Source: Ovis canadensis
Taxonomy: Eukaryota > Chordata > Mammalia > Artiodactyla > Bovidae
DNA length: 64,000 nt
Direction: 5' to 3'
Assembly: GCF_042477335.2 (NCBI RefSeq)
Contig: NC_091247.1
Span: 39,669,501-39,733,500, forward strand
The position numbers were made by a program, and so were the translations under genes. This document shows positions 22,016-33,890 of this stretch, in pieces. The notes below the pieces were generated by a model. The model worked only from the letters and a program-made list of their open reading frames with translations. It made no database searches and was not told the origin of the DNA. Position 1 is the first letter of the stretch. Every line of letters starts with the position of its first letter.

Positions 22016-24134
22016 TCCATTGGATGGATATTTTACATCATGTAAACAAACACTTCCTTGACTTTACACTATTTTGGTCCTCCTAGTGGCTCAGGTAGAA
22101 CATCAGTAAGTACAGTTGGTATTAACCTGAGGGCCTCAGAAGCTCCTGGCCCTGTTTTCCCTGCATCCTGCAGAGATAATGCACTGTGGGCCTTGCCCCC
22201 GTGGGGATGCTCCCCCAGGTTGTTCTCCTTTTCCCTGGGGCTGGCATGAGAGGTCTTGCCCAGGAGATATATACCGTTTAGGCTCAGATGTCAAGCAGGC
22301 TCATATGTCAAGGGGTCTTAGGGACAGCCCAGGTGTTCAGGGGGTTGGGGGAAACATCCGCTCCTTAACTGGGAGAGTCAGGGCCCCCAGTCCAGTGGGA
22401 AGTTGAGTCCAGGGGGGCCTCAGCCTCTCCCACTGGTAGAAGAGAAGCCCCATGTTTCCCGGCCATGCAGTCTCCACCGGACATCCCTGCTCAGCTCTAA
22501 TTCGGCTCTCTGACCCTAGTAGCTCAGCACGCAGGACATAGCTCTGTGGTGTCTGGATTGGGAAGTTACCCTACTCCACCACCTCCCAGTGTCAGGCATG
22601 TCCATGGTCAATCATCTGGGGTCTTCCATTCCTTCCCAAGTGAGTCAGGTGATGTGTGCCTCTCTTTGGAGCAATAGGCTCAGAGAGGAACAAGGAGTTT
22701 CCATCCTGCCACTAGAAGAAACTTCTAGAGGCCAGAAAGTGTGTTCGTATAAACCCACGCCCATCTTCAGGTCCAGTTTGTGTCCATCCCAGACTGACTG
22801 GCTACAAGCAGTACTAGAGCCTGTCTCTTCCCAGTCCCCCTCACTTAAGCCCTTTTACAAATATCTTACAGTGAAAGCATCAACACCCAGGAGGAGAGGT
22901 CAGAGCAACTCGGAGGCTAACATGGCCAAGCAGGCCTTGTGAGCAAGGGACAGAGGACTAGCTCTCCCACCCCTCCTTCATCCACTCTCAGGGGCCCAGG
23001 GGCCTTCCCATGACAGAGGAACCTGGGCCTCATGATTGCCTCCCAGGGAGTGCCTACGGACCAGCATTTCCCAAGCACTCAGCTCACCCCAGGCCCCAAA
23101 GATGGGTGGAAATGGTTGAGGTGCCAAGATTTAGTGCCCTTTATTTCCCCTCACTCTTCAAACCCAGTGGGGAGTAGGGGCTCGCTGATCCCTAGAGGGA
23201 GCCCTAGGGCAGGAAGGGAGTCCTCTTGCTCTTTCTCCTCCTTGACTTTGACCGTGTTCTCGATGGTCACCCTCCCTCTCATACCTGCTCGAGGTTTTTA
23301 ATCTGTTCCTTCTTACTCTGTCCAACTATCACAAGAGAAATTTCTCAATAAATGTGGTCCATTCCTGTCATTTTTGAGAAACGGCCCATCCAGGCTTGCA
23401 GGGAGCCCACTGGCTTTCTGTTTCACAGCTGGTCCCACTGTAGGGCCACAGGTCTGGACAGACTGCCCAAAGAATCTAGCACGGGCAAGCTCACCCAAAT
23501 GCCCCTCACTGGGCTGACAGCCCTGCTTCCTTCACTTTGGTTTTGCTGAGCCTTCTTTGCTATTAACCAGCAGCCACAGTGCTGGCACCTAGGTGGCTGC
23601 CCACAGGCTCTCTGAAGCCCAGCTGGGTCCCCCTGGCCTTGAACACAAGCCCGCTGCCCTATACAGAGATGGACAGAACTCAGGCACGCATGCCCGGGTT
23701 CTCCTGAGACTCTGCCAAGCCTGGTTCCCCTTTCAGGCTTTCAGCACTTCCCCCTATGGTTTAGGAATTGGAAACTCCTCCATTTCTTGTCTAACAAAAC
23801 TGCTCGTAGCCCTCCTGCTTCAGGTGAGGGCCTCTCATGGCGATTTGACCCAAGCTCCCTTCTTGGGCTTTCTCTACCCTTTTTACTCTCTTTCCTAGAT
23901 GGAGCCCTGGGGGTTGTACCCATTCTACCTGGGATTTCATAGTGCAGGCTGAGCCAGGTGCTGCCTGTGGTCTTGGCAGGACTGTGCAACTTTGCATCCG
24001 GGGTTTCCCATGTTCCCCACATGAATATGTAAATATATCCACTGTGAGTCCAGTTTAAGACTGAGCTGGGTGTGGGGAGAGAGGGGGAGCGGCAGTATAA
24101 GGATAAGGGGTCAGTAGGCACGAACTATTGGGTG
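22016..24134. other. Longest repeat-poor stretch; no gene recognised
   Basis: About 2.1 kb without a repeat I can name and with higher GC than its surroundings. Several open frames of 60-126 codons exist on both strands, but none shows a domain, a good start or a splice pattern that I trust. Confidence 0.4.
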
Positions 24135-24238
24135 TAAGATAGGCCTGATACAACCACTATGGAGAACAGTATGGAGATTCCTTAAAAAACTAGGAATAAA
24201 ATTACCATATGATCCAGAAATCCCACTACTGAACATAT

Positions 24239-24693
24239 TGTTATGCCCAGAGTCCGAGTCCCCAAAACTGAGAGAATAAGACGTCCACAGCAATGCAAAA
24301 GCATGAAGGGGTTTTATTTCTAGCTCGAGCTAGGGCTCCCGCCACATCCAAAGCAGTGGAGTGGAGCAAGGAGCCCCGAGCCCAGATTTACAGCAGTATT
24401 TATAGATGTTAGAACAGAGAGTTGGCAAGGGCTGATTGGCTGCAGGAGCTTCCTAGTATTTACTAATTGGCTAATCTTTATTGGCTACAGGGGTTTGCTG
24501 GTATTTACTAATTGGCTATTGGCTGCAGGGGGATGTCTTTTATGTCCTGATAAACTCAAACCAGGTTACGGGGTGTATGCTGATTAGACAAGTCCTGACA
24601 TCCTGGGGGATGACCTCACTGGGCAATGACTCAGCCTTTCCCGTGAGTCCTACCTTAGTCCCTGAAGCCTATCATGGCATTTGTTAGGTCCCA
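24239..24693 (-). mobile_element. Solo ERV LTR (455 bp)
   Basis: The element starts TG and ends CA and is flanked by 4-bp atat repeats (24235-24238, 24694-24697). On the minus strand it has a TATA box (tataaata, 24404-24397) and an AATAAA signal at 24318-24313, about 80 bp apart, as in U3-R. Upstream, 24430-24525 carries five CCAAT boxes in a partly duplicated 45-bp unit. A 4-bp duplication suggests a class I (gammaretrovirus-like) ERV; this is inference. No internal viral sequence remains, so it probably arose by LTR-LTR recombination. Confidence 0.8.
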
Positions 24694-24851
24694 ATATGTA
24701 TACCTTGAGAAAACCAGAATTGAAAAAGACACATCTACCCTAGTGTTCACTGCAGCACTATTTACAATAGCTAGGACTTGGAAGCAACCTAGATATCCAT
24801 TGGCAGATGGATGGATAAGGAAGTTGTGGTACATATACACAATGGAATATT

Positions 24852-25724
24852 CAGTTCAGTCAGTTCAGTCGCTCAGTCGTGTCTGACTCTTTGCGACCCC
24901 ATGAATCGCAGCATGCCAGGTCTCCCTGTCCATCACCAACTCCTGGAGTTCACTCAGGCTCACGTCCATCGAGTCAGTAATGCCATCCAGCCATCTCTTC
25001 CTCTGTCGTCCCCTTCTCCTCCTGCCCCCAATCCCTCCCAGCAGCAAAGTCTTTTCCAATGAGTCAACTCTTCACATGAGGTGGCCAAAGTACTGGAGTT
25101 TCAGCTTTAACATCATTCCTTCCAAAGAAATCCCAGGGTTGATCTCCTTCAGAATGGACTGGTTGGATCTCCTTGCAGTCCAAGGGACTCTCAAGGGACT
25201 CTCAAGAGACAGTTCAAAACCATCAATTCTTCAGTGCTCAGCCTTCTTCACAGTCCGACTCTCACATCCATACATGACTACTGGAAAAACCATAGCCTTA
25301 ACTAGATGGACCTTAGCCGGCAAAGTAACGTCTCTGCTTTTGAATATACTATCTAGGTTGGTCATAACTTTTCTTCCCAGGAGTAAACGTCTTTTAAATT
25401 CATGGCTGCAATCACCATCTGCAGTGATTTTGGAGCCCCAAAAAATAAAGTCTGACACTGTTTCCACTGTTTCCCCATCTATTTCCTATGAAGTGATGGG
25501 ACCAGATGCCATGATCTTCGTTTTCTGAATGTTGAGCTTTAAGCCAACTTTTTCACTCTCCTCTTTCACTTTCATCAAGAGGCTTTTTAGTTCTTCTTCA
25601 CTTCTGCCATGAGGGTGGTGTCAACTGCATATCTGAGGTTATTGATATTTCTCCTGGCAATCTTGATTCCAGCTTGTGTTTCTTCCAGTCCAGCATTTCT
25701 CATGATGTACTCTGCTTATAAGTT
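24852..25724 (-). mobile_element. BovB 3' part inserted in L1
   Basis: Antisense BovB from the terminal cagttcagtcagttcag to the RT region at tactctgcttataagtt. L1 breaks after ggaatatt and resumes at actcagctataaaaa without an evident target duplication. The coding frame is broken near 25205, where a short stretch is repeated, and again near 25605. Confidence 0.92.
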
Positions 25725-26196
25725 ACTCAGCTATAAAAAGGAATGCATTTTAGTCACTTCCAATGAGGTGGATGAACCTAGAGCCTATTATACAGAGTGA
25801 AATAAATCAGAAAGAGAAAGACAAATATAGCATATTAATGCATATATATGGGATCTAGAAAGATGGTATCAACAGTCCTACACGCAGGGCAGCAAAGGAG
25901 ACACAGACATAACAGACTTTTGGACTCAGTGGGAGAAGGAGAGGGTGGGATGATTTGAGAGAATAACATTGAAACATATACATTAACATAAACATATACA
26001 AAAATATGTAAAATAGACAGCCAGTGGGAATTTGATGTGTGATGCAGAAAACGCAAAGCCAATGCTCTGTGACAGCCTGGAGGGATGGGGTGGGGAGGGA
26101 GGGAGGAAGGGATTTCAGGAAAGAGGAGACACACATAGGCATATGGCAGATTCATGCTGATGTGTGGCAAAAACCATCACAATATTGTAAAGTTAG

Positions 26197-26503
26197 TGAA
26201 AGAAAGTGAAAGTCACTCAGTTGTGTCCGACTCTTGGCAACCCCATGGACTGTATAGTCCATGGAATTCTCCAGGCCAGAATACTGGAGTGGGTAGCCTT
26301 TCCCTTCTTCAGGGGATTTTCCCAACCCAGGGATCGAACCCAGGTCTCCCACCTTGCAAGAGGATTCTTTATCAGCTAAGCCACAAGGGAAGCCCAAGAA
26401 TACTGGAGTGGGTAGTCTATCCCTTCTCCAACAGATCTTCTGGACCCAGGTCTCCTGCATTACAGGTGGATTCTTTACCAACTGAGCTATCAGGGAAACC
26501 CCT
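26197..26503 (-). mobile_element. Dimeric Bov-tA inserted in L1 tail
   Basis: One full antisense Bov-tA is joined to a second, shorter unit at aagcccaagaatactggagt (26391). The flanks are gtaaagtta- and gtaaagtaa-type repeats from L1. The same dimer junction recurs at 45710. Confidence 0.88.
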
Positions 26504-26657
26504 AGTAAAGTAACTATCTTCCAATTAAAATAAACAAATTTTTTAAAAGATGCATTAGTGATGCATTGTACAACACAGGGAGGATAGTTAACATTTTGTG
26601 ATGATTGTAAATGCAAAATAACCTTTAAAAATTGTATTAAAATGAAAAAAAAAAAAA

Positions 26658-27957
26658 AGGCTGGGCCAGGTGTGTCTGCCCACTCTTGATTGGCTAGTCT
26701 AGATACTTTATTTTTCCATTAAAAAAAAATGCCTACATTAGCCCTTTGCTGCCTGTCACTCCACAGGACAGAGATTTCATCTAGAGATTCTGGTGGCTCA
26801 CAACTTGGCGACCCCAGTTCTCATTCTCTCAGAGGCTAGACAGTGTATTCATCCAGTAATTGCTCCATCCAAGGGAAGTATCTTGGGTCCCGTTTTTCCC
26901 CTAGTCCTTCTGGATTGTGAGGACAAGCAGAGGGATGGAAGGCCTGCAGGCTGATGGCCCCAGTTCCCCCAGGTGGGGAGTCTACCATGCATGTCCACCA
27001 GACTGCCACCCCTTCTTACCCGCTCTCTCAGGGATTTCAGTGGTCTGCTGACATTGTGGCCACTCTGATTACTGCTGTCTCCTGACCTGCTAGCACCCTT
27101 GGGGTGCGGGAGACATCTTTCCACCCTGGGGACCCCCTCCAGCCCTTCTGCACACCTAGTTGGGCAGCATTTACTAAAACTTAACACACTTTACCGAGAA
27201 AACACTGGTTCCATCACTTGTGCAGGGTTGATCATGGGCAGGAGGGTCAGTGGGTACCCAGGGTCTCCCTCCTTTTGGCTGCAAATGTAGGATTTGCTCT
27301 ACGGGGGTGGGTGAGGGGTCCACTTATGAAAACTAAAAGTACTTGGAATAAAAATTCACAAGGAGCTTTGGGTACAGCAGCCATGACAGTGAGCCCATAG
27401 CACCCAGAGGCCTACAGGATCTGTGCTCAGAACCAGCACCCAGGGGCCTACAGGATCCGTGCTCAGAACCAGCACAGTGAGGGAACAGCCACCGAGGACC
27501 AGGAAGGCCAACTAGGAATCTATCAGATATAGAAACGCATTGTCTGCCAGCTAAGTGAGAAGGCCTCCATCCTCAGGGGTCTGGCCAAAACAAGCAAGTG
27601 AACTTTCCAGGCTCCCTGCTCCCGAACAGGGGGCTTCACTTTAGGCCACAGAATTGCCCATCTCTCTCAAATGGATGGCCACACACTGTTGGACAATAAA
27701 TGACCCCTTTTATCATGTGCTGGAAATCTCTGACCAGAGAAACTCCATTTATGACCACTCCTCCCAGTGGGCCCAGCATCACGGAATCTGCTGTCTATTC
27801 CACTCTCCTTACCATCTGCAGCCATGGGGCTAGGTGAGCACTGGAATAGCCAGCTCAAGAGCAAAACATAGCCATTGTCACACTTGCCCATAAGGAGAAA
27901 GAGCAAAGAGGTGGTGGTGCCCCTCTGCTGGAACACAGGCCCACATGCCAGCTGAAT
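26658..27957. other. No gene; possible retroviral leader and a 36-bp duplication
   Basis: The stretch 26775-26815 (ctggtggctcacaacttgg, then cgaccccag) resembles the LTR/primer-binding junction of some ERVs, but I cannot identify a tRNA match. At 27399-27475 a 36-bp unit is repeated twice in tandem with two differences. The remaining open frames have no recognisable content. Confidence 0.35.
27399..27475. repeat. 36-bp tandem duplication
   Basis: Two units, each starting agcaccca and ending gctcagaacc, differ at two positions. Five further bases begin a third unit. Confidence 0.9.
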
Positions 27958-29505
27958 CCAGGCCAAGTGCACTCCCCTCAGTGTGAACCAAGGCCAAGCT
28001 CAATCCTCGCAGTGTCAGCCCAGGTTGAGCTCAATCCTCACCGTGTGAGCTCAGGCCAAGTTCACTCCCCTCATTGTGAATGCAGGCCAAGCTCAGTCCT
28101 CTCAGTGTGAACCCAGGTGAAGCTCACTCCTCACGGTGTGAACCTAGGCCAAACTCACTCTCCTTAGTGTGAACCCAGGCCAAGTTTACTCCTCTCAGTG
28201 TGAACCCAGGCCAAGCTCACTCCTCCGTGAACCTAGGCCAAACTCACTCTCCTTAGTGTGAACCTAGGCCAAGTTTACTCTTCTCAGTGTGAACCCAAGC
28301 CAAGCTCAGTCCTCTCAGTGTGAACCCAGGCGAAGCTTACTCCTTACAGTGTGAACCTAGGCCAAACCCACTCTCCTCAGTGTGAACCCAGGCCAAGCTC
28401 ACTCCCGTTGGTTGAACCTAGGCCAAAGTTTACTCCTCTCAGTGTGAGCCCAGGCCAAATTTACTCCTCGCAGTGTGAACCTAGGCCAAAGTTTACTCCT
28501 CTCAGTGTGAACCCAGGCGAAGCTCACTCCCCTCGGTGTGAACCTAGGCCAAACCCATGCTCTTCAGTGTGAACCCAGGCCAAGCTCACTCTTTTCAGTG
28601 TAAACACAGGCCAAGCTCACTCCTTGCAGTGTGAACCCAAGAGAGGTTTACTCCCCTCAAGTGTGAACCCAGGCCAAGCTCATTCCTCTCAGTGTGAACC
28701 CAGGCGAAGCTCACTCCTCACAGCGTGAACCTAGGCCAAACCCACTCTCCTCAATGTGAACCTAGGCCAGGTTTACTCCTCTAAGTGTGAACCCAGGCCA
28801 AGCTCACTCCTTTCAGTGTAAACACAGGCCAAGCTCACTCCTCGCAGTGTGAACCCAGGCCAAGTTCACTCCACTCAGGGTGAACTAGGCCAAGCTCACC
28901 CTCCTCAGTGTGAACCCAGGCCAGGCTCACCCCCCTCAGTGTGAACCCAGGCCAAGCTCAATCCTTGCAGTGTGAACCCAAGAGAGGTTTACTCCCCTCA
29001 AGTGTGAACCCAGGCCAAGCTCATTCCTCTCTGTGTGAAACCAGGTGAAGCTCACTCCTCACAGTGTGAACCTAGGCCAAAGTTTACTCCTCTCAGTGTG
29101 AACCCAGGCCAAGCTCACTCCTTTCAGTGTAAACACAGGCCAAGCTCACTCCTCGCAGTGTGAACCCAGGCCAAGTTCACTCCACTCAGGGTGAACTAGG
29201 CCAAGCTCACCCTCCTTAGTGTGAACCCAGGCCAGGCTCACCCCCCTCAGTGTAAATCCAGGCCAAGCTCACCCGCCTCAGTGTGAACCCAGGCCAAGCT
29301 CAATCCTTGCAGTGTGAACCCAAGAAAGGTTTACTCCCCTCAAGTGTGAACCCAGGCCAAGCTCACTCCTCTCAGTGTGAACCCAGGCCAAGTTTACTCC
29401 TCTCAATGTGTACCCAGGCCAAAAACATTCCCCTCAATATGGACCCAGGCCAGGCACACCCCCTACAGTGTGGACCCAGGCCAAGTGCACTCCCCTTAGT
29501 GCAGA
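27958..29505. repeat. 31-bp minisatellite, about 50 units
   Basis: The core unit is close to gtgtgaacccaggccaag followed by ctcactcctctca, with unit lengths of 29-32 bp. Variants differ at fixed places (ccaggcc/ctaggcc, gaaccc/aaacac, ctcgcag/ctctcag/ccctcag). Units at both edges are more diverged than those in the middle. A distinctive variant with aagagaggtttactcccctc recurs at 28629, 28970 and 29312, spacing 341-342 bp (11 units), which shows higher-order amplification. Because 31 is not a multiple of three, the open frames inside (28351-28572, 29283-29696) are incidental. Confidence 0.95.
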
Positions 29506-29754
29506 GAGTGGGGAAATGGTTCACCTACTCCCCATCCGCCCAAGGGCATCCACACCTACTGGCACTGGCTGGTGTTTGCCCTGAGTCTTTGGCCCAATGC
29601 TTCACAAAGCTGTCCTTGAGGGCTCAGGAACCAGTCACTGATGTGGAAAGATTGGTGGGGGGTCGGGGTGGGGTGTTGGGAGGGCCAGGAGCCTGAGTTG
29701 GGGTGGGAGTCACCATGGGGAGCAGGGCCTCTAAAGCCAACTCCCAGGTTAGAA

Positions 29755-29950
29755 TCCTCCTTGCTCACTAGTCTACCTGTGTGACTGTAACCATGTTAAT
29801 GAACCTCTCCAAGCTTGTCTTCTCCCATGTACAAAATGAAGGTAATGACATCTATCTCATAGAGCTGATGAGATGATCAGATGAGACAATACATCAAAAA
29901 CACTGAAGATAGTATCTGCCACACAGCAAGTTCTTAATAAAGGCTGAAGA
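29755..29950 (+). mobile_element. MIR SINE
   Basis: The MIR core is visible: aatgaacctctccaagcttg, then tgtacaaaatgaaggtaatg and the agttcttaataaaggc end. Confidence 0.75.
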
Positions 29951-30754
29951 AGAATATAATTTGTACTGGCAAAATGATGCATCCCAAAGAGTCCTTGAAG
30001 TTCCACTTCATGTAATTTAATAAGAAAGTAAGCTGATGGCTAACAAGGTAACACATGCTGTATCAGCTACCACTTGGGGAACAGGAGGGATCGGCCTTGT
30101 TTCAATGGTCTATGAGGCTGCAAAGCCAGCTTGGGTTGGTTGTGGAGGGGCGTGGACAGGAGTGAGGAAGGGCGCTGTCTGTCCACAAAGCACTGCAGGG
30201 CTGAGATGCTGAGAGCAGTGACCTATTCTGGACCACAAATCAGCATTGTGGTTTAAAGTGCTCCCTCCCCCCAACCCCACAGCAGCCCAGCACGTGGGCA
30301 AACAATGACACACCCAATTCTACCAGCCTGGACACATTGGAGGAAGGAAGTGGTGTTGTGGGGAGGGGGTAGCGTTCTAATCCCAACACCGAGATAAGAG
30401 AAAGGGATTCAAGTTGCAGAAAGGTAAACGTGTTGTCTCTTGTCTACCTGGAGCTTTGCCACCAAGAGGAAATCTAATCCAACAGTTGGGCAGCTATATT
30501 GTTAGGCCCATCCTCTGTCAGCCAGCTTCTAGTCCCTGGAGATCACAAGATGTTCAGCAGGGTGCTGCCAGAACAGGAAATGACAAGAGCAGCTGATTTC
30601 ATTGGTGATATAAAACCCACGGTTGACATTGAGTAATTACACACAGTACAGCCAAACCCTGCTGAGGGAAGGGAAGAACTGGTGTGAGCGTGTAACTTTA
30701 ACTCCACACGTTGGTGCTGAGAACAGTTTGACTTTCACACCCATTGCAAACCCA
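29951..30754. other. No recognisable feature
   Basis: I see no repeat family or gene. The 60-67-codon frames at 30110-30313 and 30414-30596 show nothing recognisable. Confidence 0.4.
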
Positions 30755-30865
30755 TTTTCCCCTCATGATTTTCATAACAAACTTGTACAACTCATCCCAT
30801 TTTACAGATCAGAAAGCTGAAGCGTGGACTAGAGAGCTAACTTGTTTAAGAGTAAGGTCAGACAC
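30755..30865 (-). mobile_element. MIR fragment, antisense
   Basis: The text catcccattttacagatcag, then aaagctgaagcgtgga, is the antisense MIR core. Confidence 0.65.
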
Positions 30866-30970
30866 GTATGTTTTGTCCATGAGTTGTTGCAAACCTTAAT
30901 AATCCCAAAACATACAACATAATCCTTAAAAGAAAGTATAAAATGCAAAATAAAGCAAGGGAATCATTTC

Positions 30971-31219
30971 TTTTTTTAATTTTAATTTTTTAAAAAAAAA
31001 ATTCTGTTGAAATACGGTTGATATACAATGTTGTGTTAGTTTCAGGTGTACAGCAAAGTGATTCAGTTTTATGTCTATGTATATATGTATACTAATACAT
31101 ATAAGAACATACGCATATTCTTTTTTTACATTCTCTTGCCTTATACATTATTATAAGATATTGAGTATAGTTCCCTACACTATACAGTAAGTCTTTGCTG
31201 GTTATCTATTTTATACATA
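30971..31219 (-). mobile_element. L1 3' end, antisense
   Basis: A T-rich left end, then ttgatatacaatgttgtgtt and ttctcttgccttatacatta. Left flank ggaatcatttct (30960-30971) reappears as gggttcatttcc-type text at 31220, consistent with a target duplication. Confidence 0.75.
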
Positions 31220-31235
31220 GGGGTTCATTTCCTTT

Positions 31236-31420
31236 TTAAAGTATTTATTTGGCTGCGTGAGGTCTTAGCTGTAGCACCTGGGATCTTTCATTTTCATTGT
31301 GGTATGTGGAACCCTTAAGTTGGGGTGTTCAAACTCTTATTGTGGTATGTGGGATCTAGTTCTGCAACCCCTGTATTGGGGGCATAGAGTTTTAGCCACT
31401 GGACCACCAGGGAAGTCCCA
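31236..31420 (-). mobile_element. CHR-type SINE in the L1 flank
   Basis: Antisense CHR element: tatttggctgcgtgaggtct at the left, then agccactggaccaccaggga and agtccc. It is bracketed by ttcatttc at 31224-31231 and 31425-31432, so it may have inserted into the L1 target repeat. Confidence 0.75.
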
Positions 31421-31432
31421 GGAATTCATTTC

Positions 31433-32680
31433 TGGTTGCTAGTTCTGATGGGAAAAAGAGCAGTTCAGTAAAATATCTGAGTTTTGGCCAGTTTTAGAAA
31501 AAGAGTCGACATACTTTATATGCTATTCCAGAAAAGCTTTGTTTATGAAATTTTACATAGCCAGCACAAATTAAAACTTGGACACATTTTGAAACATCAC
31601 TCTTTTCAGTGTTAATGGACAGATGGTAGTAAAGTTGTCACCAAGAAGTTTCATGTGCAGTTCCAGACACCTGGGCAGAAAAAAGAATGAAGACTTTAAC
31701 CCATGTTAAGACCTTGGAGCCTGGGCATATCGTAAGTGTTTCTGCATTCAGTATGTAAGCACAGCTGGATTTCTACAAAAGCTTATTTCAGGTTTGAAAG
31801 ATAATATTGCTCAAGCAGAGGAGTCCAACAAGATCACCTTCAAATATTCCAGAATGTCTGGTGGGGAGTGGGGGTAAGTGTATCAGAAAAGAGCCTACAC
31901 ATTTTACAGTCGCATAGATTTTGCCCACCTTTGCCAAAGGATGTTCGAATCCGGGGGATGGGGCAATCCTGAAAGCAAACTGTGGTCCTTGAACTTGCCC
32001 TTTAAATGATCCCAATAACAAGGTGATTATGGCCACATATTGAGAGGAATTTGACCTCTGCCCATAGCACAGCTTCTAGAGCAAGGGTAAGAGCTATTTT
32101 TTACTTAGAAAAACAAACAAACTGAAACGTCTCCATGTCAGCCACCTCTGTTCTGTCCCAGCTTCATTCTTCTGCCCACAGTTTGCCTTGGAAGTTCATC
32201 AGAGAGGCATCTCACAAGTTGCCTCCTGCCAAGGGACAGCATTTCTGACTTCTGCAATTTTAAGGATGGAACCTTTCCTGTCTAGGTGTGTGATTTCTAG
32301 AAATGGGCTGATCACTCAGTTGATAGCGCACAGGAAGTCATTTGGGCTTTTCACCAAAACCATCACTTTGGTCTTTGAATAACATTTCAAAATTTCTTCT
32401 CAAAATTAACATGGGCTTTAAGATCAGTGGGCATAACAGGAAACTGGGCAAGCTTGGATTCATCACTCGTGCTGAGTTAACAAGCCAGGTACCAAGGGGT
32501 GCTCAGTAGGTCTGGACTCATGAGGGGCTGGGGAACAGCCTCTGTGTTACTGTGATGTCTGAATCCAAGACTTCTCATCTACAAGGACCAGACAATAATA
32601 TCTACTATGGGCAATTCTTGTGACGATTAGGCTTCATGGATGTAAAGTGCCAGGGCATAGCAGGCATTGTTAAATAGTGA
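31433..32680. other. No recognisable feature
   Basis: About 1.2 kb without a repeat or gene I can name. Confidence 0.4.
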
Positions 32681-32895
32681 CGTCCCAGGTGATGCTAGTG
32701 GTAAATAACCTACTTGCCATTGAAGGAGACATAAGAGATGCAGGGTCAATCCCTGGTGGGGAAATCCCCTGAAGGAGGGCATGGCAACCCACTCCAGTAT
32801 TCTTGCCTGGAGAATCCCATGAACAGAGGAGACTGGCAGGCTATAGTCCACAGAGTCGCAAAGAATCAGACACAATTGAAGTGACTTAACATCAG
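32681..32895 (+). mobile_element. Bov-tA SINE, diverged head
   Basis: Sense copy from cgtcccaggtgatgctagtg to cagacacaattgaagtgac. It is older than most copies in the window. Confidence 0.88.
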
Positions 32896-32919
32896 CATGC
32901 CCACAATGATAATAAGGCT

Positions 32920-33194
32920 GCTGCTGCTGCTGCTAAGTCACTTCAGTCGTGTCCGTCTCTGCGTGACCCCATAGATGGCAGCCCACCAGGCTCCTCCGTC
33001 CCTGGGATTCTCCAGGCAAGAACACTGGAATGGGTAGATCTTTCCTTCCCCAATGCATGAAAGTGAAAGTGAAAGTGAAATCGCTCAGTCGTGTCCGACT
33101 CTTAGCGACCCCATGGACTGCAGCCTACCAGGTTCCCTCGTCCATGAGATCCTCCAGGCAAGAGTACTGGAGTGGGTTGCCATTGCCTTCTCTG
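32920..33194 (-). mobile_element. Bov-A2 dimeric SINE with 12-bp target duplication
   Basis: Two BovB-derived monomers are joined by aatgcatgaaagtgaaagtg. It has the typical (CTG)n start at 32921-32931. Perfect repeats gataataaggct stand at 32908-32919 and 33195-33206. High similarity to the family consensus suggests a young insertion. Confidence 0.95.
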
Positions 33195-33224
33195 GATAAT
33201 AAGGCTAACTTTCCCTAAAACAAT

Positions 33225-33890
33225 GTCTGATGATGTGGAAGGCTGAATAGTTGTCAGCCTATAGATGTCCACATCCTAATCCCCAGAAACTGAAAATATG
33301 CGAAAGGACTTGGCAGGTGTGAGTAAGTCAAGGATCTTGAGATGGGAACACAATCCTGGACTAGCCAGGTGGGCCCAGTGTCAACACCAGGGGTCTTCTA
33401 AGAAGGAGACGGGGAGGTTATGTGAATATGGAAGCACCGGTTGGAGTGAGGTGAGAAAGGCACCACAAGCCAAGGAATCCAGGTGACCTCTAGAAGCTGG
33501 AAAAGGTAAGGAGACAGTCGGTCTTCCCTCAGAACCTTCAGAGGGAACTAGCTCTGCTGAAAGTGAAGACAGTGCAAGTCACTCAGTCGTCTTCAACTGT
33601 TTGCGACTCCATGAACTATTGCTCACCAGGCCCCTCTGTCCATGGGATTCTCTGGGTGAGAATACTGGAGTGGGTTGCCATGCCCTTCTCCAAGGGATCT
33701 TTCTGACCCAGGGATTGAATCTGGGTCTCCTGCATTGCAGGCAGATTCTTTACAGTCTGAGCCATCAGGGAAGCCCTCCTAACACCTTGAATTTAGCCCA
33801 GTGAGACCGGTTTTGGAGTTCTGATCTCCAGTATTATTCAGAATAAATCCAGGTTAAGTTACGGAGTTTGTGGTAATTTGTCATTAGAGC
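33225..33890 (+). mobile_element. MLT1-type (ERVL-MaLR) LTR, split by SINE
   Basis: Landmarks in order: tagatgtccacatcctaatc, aggatcttgagatgggaaca, then ccaggtgggcccagtgtcaa, gccaaggaatccaggtgacc and, after the SINE, aatttagcccagtgagaccg and gtttgtggtaatttgtc. It is an ancient mammalian LTR. The open frame at 33298-33486 is inside it. Confidence 0.75.
33560..33777 (-). mobile_element. Bov-tA SINE in MLT1 LTR
   Basis: Antisense Bov-tA splits the MLT1 sequence between its gctctgctga and aacaccttgaattt blocks. Confidence 0.9.

Larger units (their letters stand above)
24135..26657 (+). mobile_element. L1 3' region carrying three later insertions
   Basis: Sense L1 text is seen at 24135-24238, 24694-24851, 25725-26196 and 26504-26657, ending in an A14 tail. 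It is interrupted by a solo LTR, a BovB fragment and a SINE dimer. Once these are discounted, the L1 pieces are collinear. Confidence 0.88.

Noticed and set aside
22016..24134. Repeat-poor, GC-richer stretch as a gene
   Set aside because: Open frames on both strands are short, overlapping and lack convincing splice sites or homology I can recall.
27958..29505. Direct repeats of about 31 bp resembling a CRISPR array or a coding repeat
   Set aside because: There are no unique spacers between units, the host is a mammal, and 31 bp units shift frame, so the open frames at 28351-28572 and 29283-29696 are incidental.
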